64,000 nt of DNA from Xenopus tropicalis (taxonomy: Eukaryota > Chordata > Amphibia > Anura > Pipidae), in contig NC_030679.2 of NCBI RefSeq assembly GCF_000004195.4, positions 29,005,712 through 29,069,711 of the forward strand. Direction: 5' to 3'. Position numbers and translations under genes: made by a program. The notes under the pieces were generated by a model. The model was not told the origin of the DNA. It worked only from the letters and a program-made list of their open reading frames with translations, and searched no databases. Position 1 is the stretch's first letter. Each line of letters opens with the position of its first letter. Below are positions 45,043-55,984 of the stretch, piece after piece.

Positions 45043-45346
45043 TATAGGTATGGGATCTGTTATCTGAAAAGTCCCTTATCCAGAAATCTCTAAATTAGGG
45101 GAACACCATCTCCCATAGACTCCATTTTAATGCAATAATTCTAATTTTTAAAAATGATTTCCTTTTTCTCTGTAATAATAAAATAGTACCTAGTTCACAA
45201 ATAACCTATAATTAATCTTTATTGGAGGCAAAACAATCCAAATGGGTTTAATTAATGTTTAAATCATTTTTTAGTAGACTTAAGGGTATGGTGATCCAAA
45301 TTACAGAAAAAATCCCAGGTCCCAAGCATTCTGAACGACATGTACA
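45043..45346 (-). mobile_element. MITE-B copy
   Basis: TATAGGTATGGGATCTG at the left to a decayed right end near TGTACAG. The middle module and TTTTTAGTAGACTTAAGG are intact. Confidence 0.78.
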
Positions 45347-45391
45347 GTATATAGTTTCTTGAAGGCACGTTTTGTTTACAGAGTTTGTCAG

Positions 45392-45638
45392 TAGTGATGA
45401 GCGAATCTGTCCCGTTTCGATTCGCTGTAAAATTCGTGAAATGGCAAAAAAATTTGCGAAACGGGGAAAAATTCATGAAACGCATTTGTTGTACGTTTTT
45501 TTTTGGGACCAGCGTCTAATTTTTTTTTGACGCACGACAAAAAAATTTCCGCGCAACAAAATTTTCTGCAGCGAATTTTCACAGAAATTTGGCAAAACAA
45601 TTCGCCAACGCCGAAATGCGGAAATTCACTCATCACTA
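45392..45638 (-). mobile_element. hAT-A MITE, complete
   Basis: TAGTGATGAGCGAATCTG to ATTCACTCATCACTA. The flanks TTTGTCAG and TTGGTCAG match seven of eight. The CAAATCCATGCCTGGCG module is missing next to the right terminus, so this subtype has a small internal deletion there. Confidence 0.9.
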
Positions 45639-48040
45639 TTGGTCAGTGATAAAGCTGCTCCATGATGTTGGCTCTGGAGCAGTCAGCCTTACTAGTATGG
45701 TTCTGCTCCCTTGTGCACATTACAGCTGAAGAGCATGAGATATTTGGCCTTAGTGATTAGTACCACTTGTTGACTAGAGCTACTAACCAATTAGTGAATG
45801 TCTCTAAGATTTAGAACCATTTATTAGATGCAAACAACCCATCCTGGTTCGTAGGCATTTTTCTTTAGGGGGCCTTTAGCTGTCAGTGTTAGTTTACTCA
45901 TTCTTTTGTGAACTTGGATGGTGAGATTGTGTTAGCAATAACCACATGCCAATATGTTTCAAATATATAAGGAATCATGAACCCTCCATTGTAAATTATA
46001 TTAATGAATAGTGTACCCACTATTGTAAAATGTAATAATAAAAAAAGCACTAGGACTTCGGTCACATGCTTTTATGTAGGTAATGGAACTCCAAGGTGAC
46101 TGCTATATTTACAACACAAGGTCCATTAGACACCACTAAGCACCAATTATAACTGATGACACCATGAAGTACCATTTATAAGGATATAATTTACAGGATA
46201 TTCATGGGTCTTGTATAATACATATTGTTATTGTTTTGGGCCTCAAGTAATATATATAAATATATTATCATCTTATCATGTATTGCCTTTTTTTGGGGCT
46301 TGTACCCTAAACATTGTGAATGGCTCCACTTGCCCCCTACTTTTCCTACTCAGTCCTTATAAAATTACCGTAATACAAACCACATAAAACTTTTTTTTTC
46401 CCTTCTCCTTTCTTTTGTATTGTTTATGTGTTTTATGGTTTTACTTATAGAAATGTATGTAGAAATAACGGATGAACGAGATATTTCTGAGCTGTTATCC
46501 ACTGTACTAAGTTATGATGATAATTACAAACAATGCACACTTTGGAATTAGATCCTGCTGACATTTTGTGGTCGATACATATCAAATTAAAATATTCATA
46601 TAGTTCATGTTCATTAAAGAAGCAATTACTGTGTTTTTAGTCACTGGTACTTTAATATAAATATCATAGCTAACAGCCCGCTTTGCTTTGCTAATTGAAA
46701 CATACAGACTTAATTAGCTATATTTGCTAAAAGTATCTAACCAATTATCTATTGTTCCGCCAAATGGCTGTTAGATGAAAGATAAATTGATTTAAGTCAA
46801 GATATTTATGAGTAGTGATGGATACTGTACAGCAATATGATTCTATTTCCCCAAAATCAATATCATTTTTTGTACTTAAGAAAAACTTATAGATTAGGTA
46901 CTTTGTACAACAACAGAATAAGGGCATGTTATTTAGTGCAGGTGTTGGCATTAAAAGTCAAAGTAAATGGGTGAATTATCTAATCCAGCTTGGAAATCAG
47001 TCAGGAAAATAGCCAAGTCAGACAAGAAAATATAAGTGAATGCAAGAAAGTTAGTAAATACTAAATGGGAATTTGTGGATATTTTCAGTTTCTATGTTTT
47101 TAAGATTTGTTAACTTGAGTTCTGAACACTGTGTATATACAATATTTTGTGAATGTTTTATAGGGATATGGTTTTGTGTCTACAGTCCCTGCTTGTAACA
47201 TTGTGTCCAATAACTTGCAAACCCTGGCTAAATTAACCCTTTATATGTACCTTCACAACACAACAAGGAATTTGTAGTCTCACACTTGGAGGAGATTAAG
47301 ATGGATCTTCACATGGTCTTGCACATGAACACAAAAACAACTTTTTTCACAGTAACCCATATAGCTTCTCCAATAATCACACTAATCCCATGGGTATTAT
47401 CAATAAAACAAAACAAGGGTTTCTAGGCTACTGGGCTCATCTGATGCCTACTGTCCTGTTTGTTCCTATCAGGCCAAGTGTTTGCTACTGTACTGACTCC
47501 AGACACATGGGGTTTGCTGTGTCGAGGTAGACTGTACTTAACTTTGTGTTCTCATTCTCTGAGTCCCTGTCTGGCGAGGTACCGCACTCTCCCCTTCTGT
47601 TTGGAGCCTCAACTGCTTCATTAACTGGCCTACCACTATCTCCCACCACCTACAGTAATCTAGCCAATCACTATCTACCCTAACTATTGATTCCTTCAGG
47701 CACCTCACTTAGTTGGCAAGCCTCAGACTACCTGCTGTCATTTACTCTTCTTCTCAGAGGTTAGAAATCTAGCAGTTAACCTTCACATTTTACTGCAGTA
47801 ATTGCATTCAAAGAGTTTGCTGATATTTTTGTCAATGGAGCACATAAAACATGGACAAATCACCATTTTTACCTCAAATGGATTCTTTTGTATTCTACAA
47901 ATTTTGGTACAGGCACAATGCTGAATTTATATGTCTGCAATAAAGTCATTATGGGCCCACACTCACAGGTAGGGGTGTTCTCCATCCCTCTTTCCAACAG
48001 TACAGCATGACTGCACAATGGGAGTCCTATACTTGATATG
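45639..48040. other. unique stretch, candidate conserved noncoding DNA
   Basis: No repeat ends in 2.4 kb, the longest repeat-free interval of the right half. The part at 46480-46745 has TTAATTAGCTATA and TTGCTAATTGAAAC words of the type common in developmental enhancers. No gene supported. Confidence 0.4.
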
Positions 48041-48557
48041 TAGTGATGAGCGAATCTGTCCCGTTTTGCCATAAAATCTACGAAACTATAAGAAAATTCG
48101 CGAAATGACGGAAAATTAGCGAAATGCATTTGTCGCACAATTTTTTTTTGTCGCCCGTGTCTTTTTTGTTGCCCGCAGCTATTGTAGTGATGAGCGAATC
48201 TGTCCCGTTTCGCTTCGCCATAAAATTCACAAAACTATAAGAAAATTCGCGAAATGACGAAAAATTAGCGAAACGCATTTGTCGCACAATTTTTTTGTCG
48301 TCCGTGTCTCTTTTGTTGCCCGCGGCTATTTTTTTTTTCGCCCACATATATCTTTTGTCACGGCGGCTATTTTTTTTGTTGTCCACGCCCATTTTGATGT
48401 GACCGTGACAAATTTAACATGCAACAAAAAAAAAATTCTGTGCGACAAATTTTTCCACGCCGAATTTTCACGGAAGTTTCGTGAACCAATTCGCCAATGG
48501 TGAAATGCGGAAATTCACTGCAAATCCATGCCTGGTGAAAAAATTCGCTCATCCCTA
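48041..48557 (-). mobile_element. hAT-A MITE with duplicated left end, perfect TSD
   Basis: TTGATATG is duplicated exactly at 48033-48040 and 48558-48565. Inside the TSDs, the TAGTGATGAGCGAATCTG terminus occurs twice, at 48041 and 48185, as part of a 144-bp direct repeat. The rest runs through GTCGCACAATTTTTTT and GCAAATCCATGCCTGG to TCATCCCTA. One insertion therefore carries two left termini. Confidence 0.92.
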
Positions 48558-48630
48558 TTGATATGTGATTATTGGCAGGTGTAAAGTACAATGACAACTT
48601 GCACCTGTAATAGGTGAAACAGGAGTATGG

Positions 48631-48708
48631 CATTTCGCATAACAATCCACCAATGGCGCCAAAATTAGGCGCAAATCCATGCCTGCCGAAAAATTTCGTT
48701 CATCGTTA
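48631..48708 (-). mobile_element. hAT-A right-end fragment
   Basis: CATTTCGCATAACAATCCAC, GCGCAAATCCATGCCTGCC and a terminal TTCGTTCATCGTTA form the last 78 bp of a reverse-oriented copy only 73 bp from the previous element. Confidence 0.7.
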
Positions 48709-49538
48709 GTATTGTGGTTAGGTTTTATTTTAAAGTGATTTTAAAGCATTTTTGCATCAATGACTTTACCCACTTATAGTAAATTAGATCCAGCATGGTA
48801 TAATCCAACAGTTGAAGGCACAATATGGTGGTACCATTAATATGCCTACCATTAAGGGAAATCAAAACACACTATCAAAGTGCATGGGACTTGCCCTTCC
48901 TATTGAAAGCTCCCGTAACCTACAGTACAAATAGCAGCCAGTAGCTGAAAGCATTTAACTTGAGAAGATTTAGGCTATCAAATTGCTCTGCATGATGTTT
49001 GCTGAAAATATGACTGAGTGTTTCTATTCTCCATTTTTTTTCCTTCAAATGTGCTTAAATAAATAGCCTTTTATGATCATGCAGTACCTAAGATGATTTA
49101 ACACATTTGCATGGTGTCTTAACAACATTCCTTATATTCATGTTATATAATCTGAAAAGAAAGAGATTCAAATTTTACACTGCCTTTATAGTATTTGCTA
49201 CGGTTTCCAGAAAGTCATATCTAAGGAGGGTTTTTTTGTGCTAAATCCTTGTATGAAGGCTTTAAAATATCATGCGCGCTATGGTGGATCAAGGTCAGTC
49301 TCTAGGAGGCAATTGCTTTTCTTACATAATTATCCTCTTCTCAACACTATACCTTTGTACTTCATACTATTTTTCCTAGTTTAATTCAATCCAGCCTATT
49401 TATAAGCAGTAACTTCCTAAATACTGTAGAATATGTTACACTATGGTGAATTCATAGACACCTGCAGGTCCCTTTTAAATGGGGCTCTATCAACCCAATA
49501 AACTTGTATTTTGCCAAGTATTATATGAGCACAAGGTA
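48709..49538. other. no feature recognised
   Basis: Unique-looking, no repeat ends. Confidence 0.5.
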
Positions 49539-49660
49539 CAGGTATCGGACCCCTTATCCGGAAACCCATTATCTAGAAAGTTCAGAATTATGGAAAGGTC
49601 ATCGCCCATAGACTCCATTTAATCAAATAATTCACATTTTTACAAATGATTTCCTTTTTC

Positions 49661-50100
49661 TCTGTAATAATAAAACAGTACCTGTACTTGATCCCAACTA
49701 AGATATAATTACCCCTTATTGGGGGCAGAACAGCCCTATTGGGTTTATTTAATGGTTAAATGATTTCCTTTTCTCTGTAATAATAAAACAGTACCTGTAC
49801 TTGATCCCAACTGAGATATAATTACCCCTTATTGGGGGCAGAACAGCCCTATTGGGTTTATTTAATGGTTAAATGATTCCCTTTTCTCTGTAATAATAAA
49901 ACAGTACCTGTACTTGATCCCAACTAAGATATAATTACCCCTTATTGGGGGCAGAACAGCCCTATTGGGTTTATTTAATGGTTAAATGATTCCCTTTTCT
50001 CTGTAATAATAAAACAGTACCTTGTACTTGATCCCAACTAAGATATAATTCATCCTTATTAGGTCCAAAATAATACTACTGGGTTTAAATACTGTTTAAA
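49661..50100. repeat. 113-bp tandem array, about four copies
   Basis: The word TCTGTAATAATAAAACAGTA starts at 49661, 49774, 49887 and 50000, exactly 113 bp apart. The internal copies are almost identical (TTATTGGGGGCAGAACAGCC shared), while the last copy reverts to the family's AGGTCCAAAATAATACTACT version, marking the end of the amplified part. Confidence 0.95.
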
Positions 50101-50119
50101 TATTTTTTTAGTAGACTTA

Positions 50120-50499
50120 GGGGGAGATCTACTAATCCACGAATCTGAATCCCGAAAGGGAAAAATCGTATTGGAAACAAAAATTTTGCGACTTTTTAGC
50201 CGCCGTCGCGATTTTTCGTATTTGTCGCAACTTTTTCGTTGCTGTCGCGACTTTATCGTATTTTGCGCAACTATTTCGTCGCCGTCGCGATTTTTTCGTA
50301 TTGAGCAATTGTAAACGGCGGAAAAACCAATCCGATTTTGTTCGTGACGACGCCGAAAAAGTTGCGGAAAATATACGAAAAAGTCGCAGAACATACGAAA
50401 AAGTCACGACGGCGGCGAAAAAGTTGCAAAAATACCGATCATTACGAAAAAACGCATTTGGATGCCTTCGGACCGTTCGTGGATTAGTAAATCTCCCCC
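50120..50499. mobile_element. Harbinger-like MITE nested in MITE-B
   Basis: GGGGGAGATCTACTAATCC to GGATTAGTAAATCTCCCCC, flanked by TTA and CTA at the host word GTAGACTTA. The arms are made of TTTTTCGTA and TACGAAAAA words and fold back on each other. Frames 50059-50407 and 50301-50777 are shadows of this palindrome. Confidence 0.85.
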
Positions 50500-50586
50500 C
50501 TAGTGTAGGATATCCGAATTACAGAAAGACCCCTTCTCCGGAAGACCCCAGGTCCCAAACATTCTGGATAACGGGTCCCATACCTG

Positions 50587-51178
50587 TACCAAATTCAAGG
50601 GTGTACCAAAAATATGGTGGATTTGCATGGTATATGACTGGCACAGCTACAGAAATCTATGGCTCTATTAACCCTGTTCCGAACTTCCGGCAGTACCATC
50701 ATGTTATCATAACAGAGGGTGTAATCTATGTTGCACATATTCTTTGTGCCACTTCTATCCTGTTTTACCACATGTAAAGTAAAGCAGGTTTCCACCCAAA
50801 CACAACTTACTTTGCAATATACATTAATTTAAAAAAAATGCAGCCTTTTTCATGATTTTTAATGTAATAATATGGTTCATAGTTACCTAAGCCCTGCCCC
50901 TGTTCTCCTGCTGATCTGGCTGGCTATTTTGAGATTTAAAAAAAAAGGAAATAAAATAAGGAAAGGAACAACACAGTGTAAAGCATTGTGCATTATGTAA
51001 TTCCTGAATACTGTCTCTAAGCTCTGGAAAAGATGTTACAATTGTTACATCAGTGTTTTAGTCCCTCCTCCCCTGCCAGGATTTCAAATGATGCAGAAAG
51101 ATTTCTGGATCTCATCATATAAGAATGGTATTTATTCATACTTTATAAAGACTCAGATTACAGTGATAGGTATATTAG
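50587..51178. other. no feature recognised
   Basis: Possibly an older T2-like element that continues after the hAT-F insertion to the CAGAGTTCCCCTTTAA near 51700, but its left end is not clear. Confidence 0.35.
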
Positions 51179-51653
51179 TAGAGATGTAGCGAACTGTTCG
51201 CCGGCGAACTAATTTGCGCGAACATCGGGTGTTCGCATTCGCGCAAATTCGCGGACTTTTGCCGATGTTCGCCACTTTGGGTTCGCCGCGGTTTTTTTTG
51301 GCGCCGCGTTTTTTCGCCTTGGTTTTTCCGCCGCATTTTTTCGCTTCGTTTTATCGCCTATGCATATACATAGGAATAGCTTGCGGTGTTTTTTTTTGGC
51401 GTTTTTTTTACAAAGTATTTTTCAGAGAAGTTTTTGCCCTTGATTCCCCTCCTGCATGCCACTGTCCAGGTCGTGACACCCTTTAAACAACTTTAAAATC
51501 AGTTTTCTGGCCAGAAATGGCTTTTCTAGGTTTTAAAGTTCGCCTTCCCATTGAAGTCTATGGGGTTCGCAAAGTTCGCGAATATTCGCGAGTTTTGGCG
51601 AAAGTCCGCGAACGGGTTCGCAAACATTTTCGGCGATGTTCGCTACATCACTA
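51179..51653 (-). mobile_element. hAT-F element, complete with perfect 8-bp TSD
   Basis: TAGAGATGTAGCGAACTG to GTTCGCTACATCACTA, with TATATTAG duplicated exactly at 51171-51178 and 51654-51661. CpG-rich GCGAA/TTCGC words fill both arms, and CAGTTTTCTGGCCAGAAATG is shared, reverse complemented, with 36.4 kb. Confidence 0.93.
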
Positions 51654-52612
51654 TATATTAGGGGTTTCTGTGTCTTACAAATTATGTTTAGGAAGTCAGA
51701 GTTCCCCTTTAAATGATCTCTCATTACATTTTACTTCAGAAGATCTTTAGAAACAATTATGAATAATAAATTGTGTAAATGTAACATTAGCCATGAGCCA
51801 TGTATCCATGCACTACACATAACAATAAAGGAGAACCCCTGACCACAATATAGGACCCTTTGAATGATTAATACCACAGTATTCAATGGAATTGCTGCAG
51901 TTTACTGTTCAATGATATCACTTTAGGTTTTGGCAGTTCTCCAGGGTTCAGGGCGAATATCCAATTCCCATTCCTTGTATGTACTAGAAAGACCTGACTG
52001 TATATAAAGAATCATGTAATGTTATTCCAGGTCAATATTTAACTTTCATAAGCACTAATGTGTCCCAGTTATCGATCAATAGTTCTGACCTCATAACTTA
52101 AGGGACTCGAACATATAATATGTATGTACAGTGATTTAAACATTTATGGAACCGTGTGTAGCATAAATAAGAAAATAAGTGACAAATCCATAATTGTAGA
52201 ATGTTAGGGGAGACACATAGTGGATTTATTTGAAGGATTTAAGAACAGGTGGCAATAATTTAGGGTTAGAACTTCCATGCTCGGATTTGCAAAATAGAGA
52301 AAACACTTTTGCCATATTTTACATTAAAACTATGTTAGATAGTATTACCGCTTTTAAATGCCAATGACCATAGAGCGTCACTGCAGGCTAGAAGTCTGAA
52401 GAAAATGAAGGATTAGTAGTATATTAAGGAGATTCATAAGCCTTTATTTTGGGGCATAAGTCACAGCCGCATATCTGCTATACCTACAGTACAAATGCAA
52501 TGTATGAATTTTCAATACAGCCTATTACACTCTGCAATTATTTACCAAAGGCTTTTCCCCTTTTACACATAGCTGTAAACAAATACTGCTTTTGTGTAGC
52601 TGGCTCCTTACA
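51654..52612. other. no feature recognised
   Basis: AT-rich unique-looking sequence; CAGAGTTCCCCTTTAA at 51699-51714 may be the end of an old T2-like copy. Confidence 0.45.
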
Positions 52613-52615
52613 TAA

Positions 52616-52824
52616 GGGCTGTGACACACGGAGAGATTAGTTGCCCCACGATAAATCTCTGTTGTCGTGGGTGACTAATCTCTTTCGGCAAATCGTGGCA
52701 CTGCGTATGCCATCCGAACGGCAATTAACATTGTAGCTGATTGGATGGCATTGCGGGGAGATTAGTCGCTCGCGACAAAAGAGGTTTGTTGTGGGGCGAC
52801 TAATCTCCCCGTGTGTCACGGCCC
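52616..52824. mobile_element. Harbinger-like palindromic MITE with TAA TSD
   Basis: GGGCTGTGACACACGGAGAG at the left pairs with CTCCCCGTGTGTCACGGCCC at the right; TAA flanks both sides (52613-52615, 52825-52827). Internal TGACTAATCTC and GAGATTAGTCG also pair. A 3-bp TWA-type target supports PIF/Harbinger. Confidence 0.85.
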
Positions 52825-52837
52825 TAAGAGATTGGGA

Positions 52838-52972
52838 AAGGTCTGACTTTTTTAAAAGGTTGTTCCCTTGCATCCCTCTCATCTCTCGCATCTCTTGCAT
52901 CTCTCGCATCTCTCGCATTTCTCGCATCTCTCATTGGTCTGACCTTTTAATAAGGTGGTTCCCTTGCATCTT
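52838..52972. repeat. 10-bp minisatellite flanked by a direct repeat
   Basis: The decamer TCTCGCATCT and variants repeat about six times at 52875-52931. On each side lies a copy of GGTCTGAC(C)TTTT...AAGG.TG.TTCCCTTGCATC (near 52840-52872 and 52936-52970), so the array grew between, or from, a duplicated segment. Frames over it read as MREMREMQEMREM-type artefacts. Confidence 0.85.
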
Positions 52973-53149
52973 TCATTTCAAACAAACTCTTAGTAAATAG
53001 TTTATATAGACGTCTTACTGACTAAGGGTTGTGTGTAATCATGTCATGTAGGTTTACCCTCAAACCACTTGGTAAATAAATGTAAGTAAAGGAAGGTACA
53101 TGCACATGGTTCTGGAGGTTACATGGACTTTCACAAAGAGCCAAACCAT

Positions 53150-54165
53150 TCCAATGTGACCAAAGCAGGAGTTAAACTCACAACCTTGCATTTCCAAATA
53201 ACCGCCTAAAGCCCTAGGCCACTGAAGACACGCGGCAGGCTGGTGGTTCTTCTTGATGAAGCAAAGTCAATGTACCAAAAGCATTTAGTAACTAGAAATG
53301 AAACAGGTATTGAACTTGCACCCTTCTTCTTATAACACAGTTCACCAGTTTCCAGTACACCACTTAAGCCGTACGGTGATTCTTCAAATTAGGTAGAAAG
53401 GGAATCATCCTTTCTAAAGTAAACAGCCACTGGCAAACAGAGCAGCGGTTAAGGAAACCACCTATGGAAAGCAAGGCTCTGAGCTCAATTCCCACTGAAG
53501 CTGTAAGGGAGCCCCTGGTTAAAAAGCATGCCCCAAGTAAATTTGTTGACTGGTAGTTCTTCTTTATGATGAAGCTAAATCAATGTATGGTGATTCAGCA
53601 AACAAGGTAGGTAGAAAGTGCACCATCCATTCCAAACAAAGCATCCCTAGCAAACAGAGCAGTGGGTAAGGCAACCACCAACAAAGCCCAAGGTCATGTG
53701 CTCCATTCCCACCTGAGCTGCAAGGGAGCCCCTGGTTGGAGAGCATACCCCAAGATAATTTGTGGGCTGGTGGTTCTTCTTTATGAAGAAGCAAGGTCCA
53801 TGTATGGGGATTTGGCAAAGTAGGCTGGTAGAAAGTGCACCATCCATTCCATTCAAAAAGTCCCTCAGCAAACAGAGCCGTGGTTAAGGCAACTGCCTCC
53901 AGAGAACACTCAACTCCCACCTGAGCTCCATGGGAGCCCCTGGTTGGAAAGCATGTCCTAAGGTGATTCATTGGCTGGTGGTACTTCCTAATGATGAAGC
54001 AAACTCAATGTACAGTGATTGGGCAGAGTAGGTAGAAAGGGCACCATCCCTTCAAGGTCAGGAACCCCCAGCAAATAGAGCAGTGGTTAAGGCTGCCACC
54101 CTCAGAGCTCAATTCCCACCTGAGCTGCAAGAGAGCTCCTGGTTGGAAAGCATGCCACAAGTTCT
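53150..54165. repeat. tandem array of about 210-bp units containing tRNA-like heads
   Basis: The word GGTAGAAAG recurs at 53392, 53610, 53827 and 54031, and TTCTTCTTTATGA-type starts at about 53233, 53550, 53767 and 53974. Each unit contains GAGCAGTGGTTAAGGC followed about 30-45 bp later by a variant of GAGCTCAATTCCCACC. These fit the A-box region of Leu/Ser-type tRNAs and a degraded B-box. Two further tRNA-like segments on the opposite strand lie at 53165-53225 and 53310-53370, the latter enlarging the first unit by about 100 bp. Units are clearly diverged, so the array is old. Frames 53564-53971 are shadows. Confidence 0.75.
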
Positions 54166-55437
54166 ATTCATCCATGTCAGATTTTAAGAAGGGTATTTTT
54201 GAATTTGTGAACTCTAGTTTTCATTCATTGACAAATAACACATCTGAAAATCCCATAGGCATTAATAGAACATGGGTGTTTTTAAGTATTAAGATCTAAA
54301 CTCACATTTTGCTAAATCTGCCCCTAAGGCTCAAGTTTTTACATTAACTTTTCCACTGGAAAATGTAAATCATTAGATGCTATTTAGAGCAATATCATGG
54401 CAGTCCACACCTATTGTACCTTAATAAATGCAATAGACTTATATAAATAAGAAAGCTTTGTTTGGTCAACAAATGGAAGTTAATAAAGTTAGGTGTATAT
54501 TATTCCCAGAGCAACATTTAAAAACATTAAACTAAGGTTTGAGGTAATGAATCTGTCATCAATGCAAACCTTTGAAACCAGCCACAGAGAGGTTCTGGTG
54601 CACTCACATCTGCCATAAGGCATTTAAAGATCTAAGACTGAAATTAAAAAAAGACAGCTGAATAGGGTGATCATTTATTGCATGCTAAAATCTGAATGAG
54701 CTTAATTCAAATCCATAGGAAAAATCAGTTTGTTAAAATTGCTGTTGGGGCAGGTGAGAAAGAACAGAAGGACATAAATTAAGCTTTACACACTATTCAG
54801 TTTTAATTAGAAAGACACCACTATAAGAAAACATGATTGGACAGAGATTTATGCAACTGGGCACACAAACTTTATTCATATAATTAGACTATTGAGGTTT
54901 TATGGCAAAACAGAGGTTTGTAAAGTTAACTGTTATTTTTACTACCCAGATTACATCAAGTATTCCAAATCATAAAGAAAATTGAAAATCTTACACCAGA
55001 TCACACTTTATTAAGACGATGGAATAATCCGAGGCCATGGTCACACAAGATGAAGACACAGAATATACGGTTAGGTAAGGGAAATACAAAGTCAGGTTTT
55101 GTTTCATTGCAAGGTTACAAGCCCATACAGATTTTCAGCTTTTCCATACCAAACACCCCTGTAATACACACCATAGTAAACCATGAAATGCAATCCTGGG
55201 ATTTTTTATCCATTGACTTTGCTACCCGAGTGTCTTTGAATGCTAGGCATCAAGCTGTGTGAGGGCAGGTATATATGTCAAGTAACAGTCATATAATATT
55301 TTTGCTACAGTTACAGTTTAGTTCCAAGGATTTTCAGTGTGTGAATATCATACCCCAAAGACATATCTGGTCTTACAAATGGGAACCTGTACTCAGAATT
55401 AAGCTACAGTATGTTAAAATGATACACATGTTTAATG
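54166..55437. other. no feature recognised
   Basis: AT-rich; an AAATCTGCCCCTAAGG end near 54315-54330 may mark an old Harbinger-like piece. No gene supported. Confidence 0.45.
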
Positions 55438-55492
55438 TATGTATGTATGTATATCTTTATTTATAAAGCGCTACTTGTACGCAGCGCTGTTT
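55438..55492 (-). mobile_element. L2-type tail fragment
   Basis: GTATGTATGTATGTA then CTTTATTTATAAAGCGCTAC and GTACGCAGCGCTG reproduce, on the minus strand, the last 50 bp of the L2 tail at 7.4 kb. Confidence 0.75.
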
Positions 55493-55984
55493 AATGTACT
55501 TATTCTGCTATCCTTGCACAAAATTAGGCTTGTTCTTCATTATAAAAGCATAAATCAGTTGAAATAAATTATGTATAACTAATACGTCAAATGAATGTTT
55601 TTTTTGATACCTTTTCCATAATGTAGACACTGAATATGTTACAGTTTTTCCTCTTTGAATGGCTTTTTCATGGCTTAAAAGTGCCATTGCAAGTAACAAT
55701 ATGAAATTGGGCCTGTGTGCATCCATTTTGCCAATTAAACCCCTAACTAAATGAAGGTACAGTATGAATGAAGATATGTTAAACAATCCTTATGTGGTTG
55801 GAACACTATGGACGCCATCTAGTTAACACGCCAACCCCATATCACAGCAAATAAAGAAAAAGAAAAAAGACAGGTCTATGAAGCTGCTCGTATATCGTGT
55901 CTTTTTGGATATTATTACTACCCTTACAATCTAATGTCCATATCACTGTGATCTTTTTTTTAATTATGAACAAATTAACCTTTC
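55493..55984. other. no feature recognised
   Basis: AT-rich; the 92-codon minus-strand frame at 55508-55786 shows no recognisable domain. Confidence 0.45.

Larger units (their letters stand above)
49539..50586 (-). mobile_element. MITE-B expanded by internal tandem repeats and a nested element
   Basis: CAGGTATCGGACCCC at the left, GGGTCCCATACCTG at the right, TA on both sides. The normal length is about 328 bp, but this copy spans 1048 bp because a 113-bp middle segment is present about four times (49661-50100) and a 380-bp Harbinger-like element sits in the right arm (50120-50499). Confidence 0.92.

Noticed and set aside
49661..50100. 113-bp array as a possible satellite/centromeric repeat
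   Set aside because: It is confined within one MITE-B copy with intact ends, so it is a local expansion only.
50301..50777. 158-codon plus-strand frame
   Set aside because: Runs from the nested Harbinger arm through MITE-B into unique DNA, crossing two transposon boundaries with no domain.
52637..52927. 96-codon frame beginning with MREM repeats
   Set aside because: Its start is the decamer minisatellite and its end is a MITE.
53445..53515. Possible functional Leu/Ser tRNA gene
   Set aside because: A-box-like sequence is good but the B-box is degraded, no clear cloverleaf closes, and the unit repeats in a decayed array.
53564..53971. 135-codon minus-strand frame with internally repeated sequence
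   Set aside because: The repetition follows the tandem tRNA-like array period; no signal peptide, domain or conserved context.
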